Of a DNA stretch of 64,000 bases, positions 1 through 13,300 are shown one piece after another (the first letter of the stretch is position 1; every line of letters begins with the position of its first letter). The stretch is taken from NCBI GenBank assembly GCA_029948255.1, contig JALIZF010001843.1, positions 186,001 to 250,000 of the forward strand. The letters are read 5' to 3'. This DNA comes from Telmatactis stephensoni (taxonomy: Eukaryota; Cnidaria; Anthozoa; Actiniaria; Isophelliidae). The notes under the pieces were generated by a model. The model was given only the letters and a program-made list of their open reading frames with translations, was not told the DNA's origin and did no database searches. The translations under genes and the position numbers were made by a program.

Positions 1-166
1 GTGGAACTGATACCAAGATTATAGCAAGGGTCTTATATACGACCATGGTGCCTGCCCCTCCAGAGGTAGGCCAACATTTTCAGTTGGTTGTCCTTCCGTT
101 CATGGCTATTGTTTGGCAACACTGCTCGACTGCCGACAGACTTATTAATGTTCCCTCTCTGAGACT

Positions 167-708
167 GTGCCAGACGTGAATATTGGTGGAGAGTGTAATT
201 GTTTAACCTCTGAAGAAAGACCCAAGTACCGCCTGACTATTACGCTGACATCCCACTTTGAAGTACAAACCGACACATCCGTAGTGACGTTTCCTGGGAT
301 GACTCGACCCTCCAGGAGCGCCGCACATGGCATCAAATGGATTTTACAAAGTCTACAAGCAGTTGGAGTAAACTTGAAGGATATGCGCCATGGACGCTCA
401 ATGATTTGTAGTTGCCCCATTACGACTACAAAAAATGCCGCTTTGAATGCCTAGGATTCTTTTCAAGGAGTTAAATACCTCTATCGGCCCATGACAAAAG
501 GATGTATAAGGCCGTTAGAAAATACCACACTGTCGAAAAACTCAGTGACGAACGGATCTGTGGAGCTACATGGACTATACCACTATCACTTTCACTAGAG
601 ACATTCTCTGATCTAAAATGTGTTGGTTCTGGACCTAAGCTCCAAAATACGCTTGGAAGTCGCGCGTCCAATTGTTTAAGCAAAGTGAAAATAGTTGTTA
701 GTACTTAG
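167..708 (+). other. Unassigned open frames, possibly coding remnants
   Basis: Two open stretches (about 167-454 and 502-708) lie near the left edge, and a third frame is open from the edge to 179. None has a recognisable domain, a signal peptide, or splice sites that join them convincingly. The composition is not strongly biased, so they could be the 3' end of a decayed gene cut by the window edge or chance ORFs. I cannot assign a function. Confidence 0.12.
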
Positions 709-3700
709 TGAGACACAAATAATGAGTGATTTCAATTCGCTAGAGATTTGAGCGTCCTACATCAAATAGATTTCACAGGTACCGCGACTCTGGTTTGTTT
801 TGAATTTTAATCCCTACTCAACAAAGTTGCACGCAAAGTTGGTCTGCGTGTCTGCAATGCGGAACACACACTATATTACAAGTTAAATCGAGGTCAAAGC
901 ATAATTTCCGGCATTTTGATTGTTTTACACAAATTTGCAGCTGAAAGGGATATTTGATGCATCTTGTCTTATACAACACACTCAAGCATGAAAGATTTCT
1001 AAAGGTTAATTTTAATGTGAAATCTCATTTCTCAAAGCCATTGCTGTATTGGCAAACTAAAAGTGAACTGCTAATGTTGTAGTACAATTGTACAACTTTA
1101 GTTTAATAAGGGGTAGAAGGTGTTGATTGTGCAAATCACACAGAACTAGACTGAGTACCGTTGTCATGGATGCCACTAAACACTTAATTGAATTCATCTT
1201 CTTTTGATCATGGCGTTGAGCTATTTTCTAATTGTCGACACTGAGACTCTTAAGCAATTCTGCTTCGATGAAAGAATTTGAACTGCTCTAACATGTTGCC
1301 TCTTAACCAGCACACGTCAGGATCTCGTGAATCGTCAAGCAATTTAGAAATGATCAGCGTCAGTGGATTCGGTCAAAAATCTAAACAGTCTAAATTCCAA
1401 AACTAGGCTCACGTAATTGCGAAATGCTATATGACAATCATCTTCTGTTTGAAACTTATTCTTTGCTTTTGTAAAGATCACAGTTCCCTAAACGCTGTTT
1501 CATGGTGATCGTATTAGGCGGTTGGACCGTCTGGCTCAAGGGAAATCAGACGCATCGCGTGCTTGTGTGTTGGCTGGCTCAGTAGGTGACTGTGTATATA
1601 ACTAGTGATTGATTTATCTTAAGAACACGCAACCTTCCTAATTCTCAACGTGAGTAAAGATTTGACGTTGGTGTTCCACAAAACCCACACGCATTTTAAC
1701 GAGTTCAGTCAATTCATGTGAAAAATGAGGACTCGAAAACGCTTATTTCTCACGAAAACTCCACAGTATTGCTATCGTTTTTCATGGTAACTGGTCCATT
1801 TAATTCTGCTACATTTTACGTATTCAAGAACCAAAATGCTTAAGCTGTAAACAGGTTTGATCAAGCTATGGCGGTGAAGCATTCTGTCCTGAAAAGTTTC
1901 CGGAAAAAGGACTTTTATGAAGTATATTTTCGGAGTTAATTTCTGATGAAAAAGTTCAAAAGGCATTACTGCAATGAACGCTTTTACTATTTTCCCCAAA
2001 AAACCCATGTCGTTTCAAACTATAGCAACAAAAGATAACTATATATCAGTCCCATGCAGACAGTCACCAATCAAACAAGTTTCGCATGACGTTCATTATG
2101 ATCCGTGTTTTTCTTTTCACTTCTGTAGATAACTTGAGCAAGCAGCTTTCATTAGTGGGTGGTCCATTTGGATTTCAATACTTCAATAACGAGACACTTT
2201 TATCAAAAGTAAACTGTAAACGTTTCTGGGGTGCACCTTTCATTATTAATAACAACTTTGGCTTGAATGGCACTTAAGTAGAGGAAAGTTGGACTGTTAT
2301 CAGAAAGGTGCTGATGTGTTGCATAATAAACGGTCTGAGTTTTCAGAGTATTTGCTGTTCTCAATACAAGTGTTCCTCGGTGTTGTGTTGCCAATCTTCA
2401 GTTGCGCATCTGGAAAAATCAACAATAAAAGGTCGGCTCAGCGCCAGTTAATTTCACCGCTGGATTAACCTGTTGGACATGGTCAGTCCTACTTTCATGA
2501 ATCTTGAAAAGCGTATTTTTAAGAACACCAATTAAATTCTGTACTGTATATTGGATTCTTCTACAATGCATTGCAAAGCAATGGTCCCTTAGAACTTCAA
2601 AAACCAAGACGCAAATGTTGTATTACTGTCATTCTGAGCATGCTTTACCTTTTAGATATATTTTATGTGCATTTGTAAATAGTTATGTTAATTTATGGTA
2701 ATAAAAGTCGATAAAATAAAATGTTATCAAGGTCTTCCAAATTGGGCAAATGACAACGTTAAATATTCTGATTTCCTCAATTAACGAAATCGAAAATAAT
2801 GAAATTGAAAATAGTGCAGGTTCTCAACAAATTCAAAACTTGTGATACACGTTACAGTTTAATATTCAGTCAGAATATAGTGTACAAATGATATATCACC
2901 GAATAGTAGTGCATGCACGTGATACATATATATAATATAGTCTACAAATAGTGTACACTAGTCGAGGTAGACCAGTGGTGTTACACAAGTGATTTTTTCC
3001 CCTACAACTTGAAATTATTGATTTTTGATATATATTATGTTCTAAATGTTTTATTGCATTGAAGCAGCTGAAGGTTATATACAAGACCAAGTTCAGACGT
3101 CTGATTGAAATTATTTTTCCATGCAAATGTATTATAGGTGTCTCCCAATTCAACAATGGTGGCTCAGTGTAGTATAAATCAAATTTCATCACCGACCACT
3201 GAGATAATTCACTATATCTATAGACGATACACCTGTCTGAACTCCTTCCTTCCTTCCTCTCGCGAATGTTTATACCATTATCTGCACGATTGAATGTTCT
3301 CGAATACTTAGTCAGTATTCTTTTCAACAAAACACATGCAGGACCTGTCCTATTGTGGCTGTTTTTTTAAGCCAGTATAGCATTACAATTAACATTCCCA
3401 CGGTGGATACAAGGTAAAGCTTCTTGCGAAATCCTTCCAATGCGATTAGATGTTCTAGAAGACGAATTTCAAATCCGCCGGCGGCTCAGTATGATAAAGT
3501 TACAATCAGATTATAGTGGAAATTCTTAGGGATTGTAGCTTCTTAGTCATATATATGTTCAAGTACCCTGGCCCCCTATCGTGTCCGGCAGGCTGTTTCT
3601 GGAACCAGCAAAGTGATCTTAGAATAAGTTTCATCCTTTGAAATATTAACCATTTCAATGAAAACTGAGTTTTATTTAGGAATGCACCATTTGTATGTTT

Positions 3701-5100
3701 AGAAATGCACCATTTCTAGGTGTCAGGCATAGCTGATGTTAGTTGCATGACGTCAACCTATTAGGGTGCATGACTCAGGGTTACATTGCATCTTTCGCTC
3801 AAACACCTCTTCTAGTTAGTAGCGATCACTCTATACGGTAAGGTTAGCTCGTGTAAACTTTCTTGGCTCTTTACAAATTAAGCTGTGATCCCTAGATGAA
3901 TGACACAATGAAATCTAGCTTTTTATTGCTGTGACAGCAGCCATTATTTTGTATGATGCGTCCAATTTAACTAGAACTCAAAAGGCTGCTTGAGCTGGAA
4001 AAAAAAAATACAATTTCTCGTTGTTGCACTGTTGTATCTGTAACCATCTGTTGTTATAGAAAAATAGTGGCTCAAGGTACTAATTTCAAACAGATTGTTT
4101 ATATTATGATGAGCAAGTACTGCATGTAGTTGATCAAGTGGATCAAGAAAGAATCAAGAAAGTTAACCAAATGACCTAAAAACAGGAAAATTTCAAACCA
4201 CAACAGGCCCACGGATCACAAAGCGTGGGTAACTTACGGATTTTGGTAAAGTCGTATTTAACAAATATCTATCTATCAAAAAACTAAAGGGAGTTTGCAC
4301 AAAATCTCTCCAGAATAACACGAAATTGAATATTGAAATTTTCTGGTCTTTTTAAGAAAGAAAAAGTATTTGTATCCTCGGAAAAAACCTATCCAATTTT
4401 TGGATTTACGAATTCTAGTATAGGTTATGCAAGCTTTGTGAAGCGGGAACCAGACCAAGATTAGAAGCCAAAATCACGTCGGGACTGGATTTGGAAAATC
4501 AGACTTATAGTACGTGCTGCTAGAAAAATACACAATACCAGTAAATGATTATATTAGTATCCACCAACTTGTGGTCTATCACAAATCCTGCATTCCGATT
4601 GGCTACTCTACTAGGGGGCTATTGTTAATTAGACCGCAGTCTAACCACTGATCAGTGACATGGATCAGTAAGCCGAATCAAAGAATCAAGAGGTGGAACA
4701 ACTATAAAGATTTTCCTTTGCGTGAGGCTCCCACACAGAAAGTCTTTTATGAACTATATTTTTATCAAGCCAAAAATAGATCAGAACTTCTAATTTCCTA
4801 TTAATAAATAAACTCAAACAATCGAATGAAACTTAACGGAAGTGTTTTGTTGATTCATTGGACTGTTTCTTTGTTTGATGTACAATTGGGTATTAGGTTC
4901 AAGTCAGTGTCTAGACTTCTAACAGTTCCACTTTTTACACAGGCAAAAGCTTGAAATAAACCAGTGCACATATCAACACTCGGTCGGCACTATTTTTGAA
5001 ATAAGTCAGTAACACTAACACTATAATTTGTATCTTATATAATTTGTATCTATTTGTATCACTATAATTTGTGTCTTATATAATTTGTATCTATTTGTAT
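709..5100. other. Gene-free stretch
   Basis: AT-rich sequence with no exon chain, RNA gene or clear element that I can support. Scattered ORFs (for example minus strand 2896-3330) show no domain signature. The right end carries several copies of a TTTGTATC motif, which complicates recognising target-site duplications for the element that follows. Confidence 0.5.
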
Positions 5101-5345
5101 CAAGACACCATAAAAGTAAGAGAGCGAAACTCGGTATTGATGTCTTTGCGATGTTCGCGGCAACTTACATCGCGCGCGCAAGCCTCTCAAACAACAGAAC
5201 GTGAGCGTTTGCTTTTGGCACTCATATTTGTTGTTTGAGAGCCTTGCGCGCGCGATGACGTTGTTAATAAAGATAACCTTAGTCACCACGAACATCGCAC
5301 AGACATCAATACTGAGTTTCGCTCTCTTAGTATTATGGTCTCTTG
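5101..5345. mobile_element. MITE family M1, copy 1 (full length)
   Basis: Long terminal inverted repeats begin CAAGACACCATAA and end TTATGGTCTCTTG, with arms containing GCGCGCGC runs, meeting near the centre. A TTTGTAT(C) motif flanks both sides and could be a 7-8 bp target-site duplication, but the local sequence is repetitive in that motif. Four more copies lie at 9975, 11590, 37516 and 59245. There is no transposase, so it is non-autonomous. Confidence 0.8.
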
Positions 5346-6215
5346 TTTGTATCACTATAATTTGTATCTTAGAATATTACACGTCGAGTGCTTGGTTTAG
5401 AAAGACTATTTGGAGAAAAGGAATGGTGAATTCATACAGGAACCTCATTTATCAAACTCATGAATAATTCATTAGAAAACACAATGGAAATCATTGACCA
5501 TGAAGGAGTTTTATATCTGATATAGAATCGTCTTCATTTGCATAAACTTTAACTTGGATTTTCTAAGCCAAAAATGGTTAAACTTGGGGAATTCTGGTCG
5601 GATATGATATTTGACAGCTAGGCGTTTGATAAGTAATATAAAGAACTCGAGAGCGTGTTTAAAAATACAAGATAGACTAAATTGGCTATGGGCGTTGGCC
5701 GTAGCCTTTTTAATAAATTTCAAATCAGATAATGATAAAAAATACAATTTTCACTGGATTTATCTTGGCCCCAGTAAAGATGGGGTCTCACTAGCACCAA
5801 CAAGAACAATTACGATGACTATCATTATAATAATGCGGCAGGTCAGGGGAGGAGGGGGAAAAAATTTGTTGTTGCCTCGAAGACTAGCTGTGGTGAATGG
5901 ACGCCAAGCGGTCGTCACGTGGACTGTCAAAATGCCGATCCTCGTGACTGGCCGTATTACAATGGAGTTACCTAATATGGTAATTAATCTCCTAGCCAGG
6001 AATCCCGACATAAGTCTCAGAGAAAACATAAGCTCCCTATTCGCCAGCAAATATTTCCTTTTTCGCCACAGTAATCGGCGCAAGCTGTGGGTAAGAGTTT
6101 GTAGCGGGAGAGGGTCAGATGATACATGCCCAATACAAATACCACAGTTTTTATAAATTTAAATTTCAGTAGTTACTGATAAATATGATACAATGATACC
6201 CCTTTGTACAATACT

Positions 6216-6340
6216 GCTAATCATATGCAGATGCACCTCTCGCCTCGCTTTGGTGCAGCTAAACAATGGCATGGTCAGGTGATTCTTTTGTTTTACTGAG
6301 CCAAAGCGAGGCGAAGGGTGTATCTGCATATTATGAGTAG
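6216..6340. repeat. Inverted repeat (foldback)
   Basis: Arms of about 33-40 bp carry AGATGCACCTCTCGCCTCG on the left and its imperfect complement, GCGAGGCGAAGGGTGTATCT, on the right. They surround a loop of roughly 45 bp. It resembles a small MITE. Confidence 0.6.
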
Positions 6341-6356
6341 CTTTATGCAAAGTGTC

Positions 6357-6505
6357 TATCCTCTACTTTCACAAAGCCCATAATGCCTTTTGTTTTCGGG
6401 GGGTAGAAATAAAACGAATTGTCATTCAAATCAAACAAATTTGAACTACAATAACTACCCCCCAAAAAAACAGAAGGCATTATGGATATGCGAAAGTAGA
6501 CAATC
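6357..6505. repeat. Second inverted repeat, directly adjacent
   Basis: The left arm contains CTACTTTCACAAAGCCCATA and CGGGGGGTAG. The right arm contains CTACCCCCCAAAAAAACAG and GGCATTATGGATATGCGAAA. The arms are about 48 bp and complementary with some mismatches. It sits only about 15 bp from the previous foldback. Confidence 0.6.
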
Positions 6506-7375
6506 GTAAAGAAGTGGAAGTTCCCAGAATTATTTTGGGTGATCAATTTACCGTCAGTAATGGCGGTAAATTCGAAACTTCATCTCTCAGATGTCTTCTG
6601 TAGAAGAGTTCGACAATTTAGTGAACAAAAAAGACTGAGTTTATATTTTTGTAGAAAAATGATGACTTCCTATTATCTACAAATATGTGCTTTTGATATG
6701 TTTAATAGTTTTTATGTATGAGAGAAATTTGACGGCTCAGTCCTCAGAAAATTCAAGTTGACATAAGCATAATCAGGAAAAAAACGTCCTCAGTTTAGTT
6801 GTCCAGCGGACTTTTCAGACTGTGCATACTCTCTTTGACCCAGCCAACAATTGTCGTTAAGACGACCAAGCTATTTTTTCCAATAAGCAAACAGTTTATC
6901 GAAACATAGGCTTCTTATCCATCGTTCTCTTTGTTCCGTAAACTCTAAACAAACAATCCTAGGTGGTAGGTGTCATAGATAGCTTTTTTAATCACAGTAA
7001 TAGAAGTAATGCAACCTAACGCATTGGAAAACAATGATTAAGATACCCTATCCCTCCAAAAAGGAGTAGTTCTCTTACAATTAACTACGTTTTTAGATCT
7101 ATTGAAGTTTAATGAGTTAATCTTTTTAATACTTTGCGTATTTTAATTTTAATGTTCGTCTCCTTTGATGTCTGCCTGTCATGTCATTTTTGTTGATATT
7201 TTTTCAAGAAAAACAAACATCAAACGTCTAGTGTGCAAAAGCAAGCCTCAAAATTGTTGCTGAGCTATCTGTTCTACCAACAAGTCACTCAAAGGATTTA
7301 CAAGTACATACGAATTGAATGTATCGGAATAGATTAGCTACAGAGTGTTTCTCTTTGACGTCCTGAGGTTTTGCC

Positions 7376-10300
7376 ATGGAAGATGTGACTACCAGACCCA
7401 AATTTTGTGGCAATCTTCTTGTTCGTCGCTCTAAGAGACGTAGTTTTATAAATAAGACAAATTTCGATGGAGTATTTGGTGTACTCGCAGACGAAGAGTT
7501 CAAGTATTATCGTAATTCGACAGACTGGGTAAGTTCAGAGTTGCTTAGTGAAACTGATGTTTCAACATCGCCGATTCTCTGTGTACAAGATCCCTCTAAA
7601 GCGTGAATTTTTACAGTTTTGACAGCAATATTGGCTATTCACAGCGTTTAGTTTATTTAAACTTAGTCATTAGGTCAGTTACGTTCTCACAGTCAATTTC
7701 AAGTGGTAATTGAGTTTATAAAGTAATTATTATAGGCTACAGACTATCAGACGGGGATTCGACGACTATACCTGAAGTCAGTTGTTATCTTAGTGGTCAA
7801 ATGTGAAACTAGACTATGAATTGCAAGCAGTACCTGCTAATAACCTCTGTTGCAGTCGCGTACATGGTTTATTTAACAGAGTTATCGAATTGTGGAGGAT
7901 AGTCAAAAGGAGATAACTGTGGATTATCATTATGTTTTAATTGCTATAATTGAAACCATACACTAACAATTAATGTCTGTAAATCCACTTTCAACATTTT
8001 ATTTAATACCTGTGTGTAAACTGCGTGGGATGATGCGTGGGATGATGCGTGCACAAGTACTCCGGCCGTATCTCAAAATATAAAGACAAAGCAGCCTTCT
8101 TGCGAATGTTGAGATTTCGATTTTCGACCTAATCCAGTCCGAAGCACTGCAGTGCAACTTTGTCTGCAACACTGCAAAACACAGTTACCCCGTGTGTTCC
8201 ATCCCTACAATGTTGCGCGCAACACAGTTACCCCGTGTGTTCCATCCCTGCAATGTTGCACAAAACACAGTTACCCCGTGTGTTCCACCCCTGCAATGTT
8301 GCGCACAGCACAGTTACCCCGTGTGTTCCACCCCTGCAATGTTGCACAAAACACAGTTACCCCGTGTGTTCCACCCCTGCAATGTTGCGCACAGCACAGT
8401 TACCCCGTGTGTTCATCCCTGCAATGTTGCGCACAACACAGTTACCCCGTGTGTTCCACCCCTGCAATGTTGCGCCCTACGTTGCAGAAAAAGTCGCAGA
8501 AGTAGAAGTGGATCCTAAACCTGCAACCGTTGTGCGTGACTGTTGCAGATGTGGTTACACGGTGCGGTTGCTAGGAAAGTTACATCGTGTGTCCAGGCCT
8601 TTTGCCGGCTGCACATAGAATTTTTGTATTGTCAGAAATAAAGATAATTTACGGTATTTTTAAATTATGGACACAAATGAAGCTGTCGATATGAATGTTA
8701 AATCGATGGACGATCGACTGATTGGTCTAGTAGTTACGCTACGTTACGTTACGCATTAGTAGTTACGCTACGCTACGTTACGTTACGCATTAGTAACGTT
8801 GCATTACGCATTTGTAGTTACGTTACACATTAGTAGTTACATTGCGTTACGCATTGTTAGTTACGCTACGTTACTTATTACGGTACACCACGTGACGTTT
8901 CTGTTAAACATTTCTATACCGAAGGTCTGCATGGGCGTTGCACACAACGTAACAAACAAACGTTTGCGCACAGCCATTAATGGTTATGGTTATTGTAGAA
9001 TTTGTTGTACACGAAATCATTATACTTATTGCTTTGAACATCTTTTATTTTGTAGACAAACCAAGAAAAACCGCAATTCTCACTTCAACTCGTGGATATC
9101 CATACTTATTGCTTTGAACATCTTTTATTTTGTAGACAAACCAAGAAAAACCGCAATTCTCCCTTCAACTCGTGGATATCCAGGCTGTGGAAGATGTTGA
9201 TGATGTTGCATTCAATAGACCGAACTGCTTTCAGGTATCCTATGTATTTTCTTACATTTTGTCCAGTTCCTATCATAGGAAAATGCAATTTCGTAGATAT
9301 TTCCTATCATAGGAAATGAGCAAAAATATCCGGTGCTTTTTTAAGTGCATGCACACCTTCAATGAAATGACCACTTTGAAATTATCGGAACCTCGAGTAT
9401 GGGTGACCTCTTTAAGATGCCCACCCTCTATTAACGGACTACTTTGCATTGATAAAATCCCAAACAATTTGTTATTTGCCTCCAATTTGTTGGCCATTTG
9501 GTCGGTTTATTGCTGTTAACTGAACCACCTCCATAAAACAAGCAACTTCTTTAGCACTCAGGATCCTCTGGAAGTATTCTTGAAATTTCTCAATTCATTT
9601 GCATTCGTTTTAGATTATTTACACAAGTCATGCAAAGAAGGAAAAATCGACACGTCCAATCTACTTGGCGGCTTACGAAGCCGAAGAAAAGTTATCATGG
9701 ATAACGTCAATACATTCAGGTCAGAACTTGTCTATCAAAGGAAATTCTAGATTATTTTCCAACCTTCGATGACACAAATTTACAAATGGCTTAGCTTTCC
9801 GTGGTATGGACGGGTATTTCCCTCGCTCCGTTACGTCTCGTGAGTCCATAACATTTTGACTGTGTGACGTAAAATATTGGTAAATAAGAGTCCATAACAC
9901 ACGGAATGCCATTGTAAATTTGTTGTTGTTGTTCTTTTACCACAAAGTGGAGAAGTAATTTCTCGTCGAACCATGAGACCATAATACTAAGAGAGCGAAA
10001 CTCAGTATTGCTGTCTGTCCGATGTTCGTGGTGGCTAAGGCTATTTTTAGTAACTTCGCCATCGCGCGCGCAAGGCTCTCAAACAGTAGAATTTGATTTT
10101 TGACGTGCGCGCGCACAGGATCTTTTGCTTTCGGCACCTCAATCTAAGCATTGCTTGGTGTGGTTTGTTCACTGATTTAGTCATTCATTCGTTGATTCAT
10201 CCTTTCATTCATTCGTTCGTTCGCTCATAGAACAAGGTGAGGTTCGATAAGAAGAAGACAAAATGTACCTTTAGTTTACTCAAAAGAGATTAAATTGACA

Positions 10301-13300
10301 GGGCAGTATATTAACAGGAATATGAGGACTGATTGCTATTAAAGTTAGGAACAAAGAAGGCTATTAAAATCTCTCACGAAACACGTTTACCATACAAACC
10401 AGTCAAGTAAAAATCGGTAACATATTCAAGAAATAAAAAGAACAAAATTTGAATAAATTAATAATGATGCAATTAATTTAATATTTATATTAGAACAGAT
10501 TGCAAAAAATTAAAAATTCAGAAAATGCTAAAATCTAAGTATTAAGAAACCGAAAAAGAAAAAAAGAGAGTAAAAAGGAAGGAAAAAAGGGGAAAAAAGA
10601 AAAATATTCCGACCTTCACAGGATTCGAACCTACAACCCTTACATCGGACCCCCCGGAAATGGGGAAAGAATAACTAGATAATTGAAAAAAATAGGAAAA
10701 AGCTAAAACTGAAATTTGGGACGATTCTCCCGAGACATTCATAGAAGCTGAGACATCGAATCGACTTACGTTACGGATGAAGATTTCGGCCCCATCCACG
10801 CTATCCCGGTGCTACATATTACAGTTGACTTAGCCCGAAGGCCAGGGAGGGAGACGATATCCGGACCCTAATCCATACCTTTAGATATCACCTTAGACCG
10901 CTGCGCTACCTAGACACTTAATGTTTTTAATGACTAATCGGGGTAGTCTATTCGGCGAAGTTTCATTGTTATGCTAATAGGACTATTCCAAACCTTTAGG
11001 GAAATAGGAGAACCAATCAAAGTCCAGTATGAATGATTTCATAACGAAAGAATAAATAAAAGAATAAATTTCCGTGAACATTTCTAAGTGCATCAAGGTT
11101 CTTTGCAAAGTCAAGAAGTTACGCCAATGACTGTTTATGGATTTTACGGGTTTTTTCTTTTGCTGGATGATCATCAAAACTGATTTCCCATTTCAAGAAC
11201 AATCTTGAGGCACGTTTGAAGGCTTAAAGCGTCAGTAAAGTTAAGTACTTTAAACAATTTTAGAATTGGATAATTCATACAAGCTTGTTATGAGTTTGTT
11301 GTTTCTACGCGCGTGTAAGGAACCCATACAAATTCATCTGAGACGTGAATGTTCTTTCTTTATTAATTAAAGCCCTACGGGCTTGGTCCGCACTGTCAAG
11401 ACCTCGATCTGATATTTTTTCGTAATAACCGAGCTACCTGTCGTAGACCGAGCATGCAGGTGTGCAAAATTACCCAAGTGGCCTTTGCAAGCAAGCTTTG
11501 TTACTCGAGCTTCCTCGTTTTGCCCAAGTGAACGCTATTATAGCGTCTTCTTTTAAGTGATTAACGCCATCAAGCAAGGCCGAACAGAATCTCGAACAGT
11601 AGAATTTGATTTTTGACGTACACGCGGACGGGACCGTTCGCTTTCTGCATTTGATTTCTATCGTTTGAGAGCCTTGCGCGCGCGATGGCGAAGTTACTAA
11701 AAATAGCCTTAGTCGCCTCGAACATCGCACAGACATCAATACTGAGTTTCGCTCTCTTAGTATTATGGTCTCTTGGTCGAACTAGCTCGAGCGCGAGCGC
11801 GCGCGCAAAATTAAAACCATGACGTAAATCGTTGATATGGATTCTTAATTACCACAGTTCTCGACCAATCAGAAAGCGAGAAACAGATTGATTGGGGTAA
11901 AAATTGATCACTCTTTTAATTTACAGCGTGTCTTCAAAATCCAATGGTTTTGGCATGCTTTCATCCTGGGAGGTTCACTGGTAAGACTTGGCTATGTTGC
12001 TCCGAGGGAAAGTCAAATCATGGATGCAAACCATGTACAATTCCAGGTCAGAAAAGCTTATTTTCGTTAACAAATAAAAGTCAATATAAAAGTTGGTGTA
12101 TTTTAATCGTGGATGAGTATTTTCTTGGAAACTATGAGGAATATTCTCACGTGCTACAGCTGTTGCTGCAGTAATTAAGAAAGAGATTTGCAAACTGCTT
12201 GGGTTTTAGTCTAGATCCATTTCTAAGTTTTAGGGAAATATAGGGACATGTTTTTGCTCCCTTTTTCCCATACAATGGCTTAATAAGCCACTTAACGCTT
12301 TCGTTTGCCATTTTGAATTGGCCCAACTCAAAATGGCGGACAAAAGCGTCACGTGATTTTTTTATTATTGTTTTTTATTTATTTTTATTTTTTTCTTGTA
12401 CGACACCGATTATTATTTACAAATATTTTAACAGGACTTCCAATGATGCGAAAGCAGAAATACAAGGTAGGTCTTTCCTTTTACATTCGTATATTTTCGT
12501 ATATCAATTACCAACCATTCACGTTATTAATACCTGGCTCATTCTGCTTTCTAGCTTTCTTCAGCTATCGAGTTTTTTGGATTTACAGTGATTGCTAACG
12601 AGTCATTTGACTCAAATCTCCCAGGATGTCTGCCGTTCAAAGAGGTATTAAAACGTCTTTTTCAGTGATAAACACTTGTGATATTTTTGACCCGTTTTTT
12701 GCGTTTTTAGGGCGATCGATTAACGGTTACCGAGGCTATAAGCAAACAAGAATGGAAAGCCTTTTCAGGTTCATCGTAAGTACTTAGATACATACTGCGA
12801 AGTGAAATTATTGCACCAAAAATTAAAGTGAGAATTCTTTTTGGTCATTTTAGTACTAGCGAATATGGAACAATTCCGTGCAGAAGTATTACAATCATCA
12901 ACATTGCACAAGAACCGTGAGTAACAGAAACTGTGTGGAGTGCCACAGGGTTCCTTTTGGAGCCCTTTATATTTATAATTACTTGTATATAATCATGATG
13001 AGCTAAACTCCAAATATTGCACAAGAACCGTGTAACAAAAGCCGTGTGGGGTACCACAGGGTTCTTTTGGGCCCTTTATATTTACTTATATTTGTGAGCT
13101 TAAATCCAAGCTAGTAGACTTGATATTCAATGCCTGAGAAAACAGCCTTCATTTTGCTCACTCCCCTCACGGCTGTATACTTGATACTATGCCGAGGACA
13201 TGGTGACTTGTCTACTGCTATAAACGATGTTTATAAATGATTAAGCCCTGGAAATGTTTCAGTGATTACTATTTATTGTTGTAGATGGTATTTCGATGAA

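Noticed and set aside
2896..3330. 144-residue minus-strand ORF
   Set aside because: No domain, no start context, composition like surrounding AT-rich DNA; treated as chance.
5611..6156. 181-residue plus-strand ORF
   Set aside because: No domain, signal or splice support; a minus-strand frame overlaps it. A short Cys-containing alternative frame near 5888-5972 was also considered, but stops on both sides gave no exon I could defend.
8180..8478. CRISPR array
   Set aside because: Units are contiguous tandem repeats without unique spacers, and the genome is animal. The same holds for the 109-bp, 53-bp, 36-bp and 25-bp arrays.
8152..8618. Cys/Pro/Thr-rich repeat protein (three overlapping plus-strand frames)
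   Set aside because: A product of the 43-bp minisatellite read in three frames. It is intronic to the pseudokinase gene.
10600..10920. tRNA genes
   Set aside because: A-box and B-box words occur but are about 280 bp apart, with no cloverleaf. Single T-arm-like words near 60120 and 63045 also lack the rest of a tRNA.
7376..12046. RasGAP-type (RASA2/3) PH-BTK protein
   Set aside because: That family also has PH-BTK, but at the C-terminal end after C2 and GAP domains. Here PH-BTK is N-terminal and is followed by SH3, SH2 and a kinase fold.
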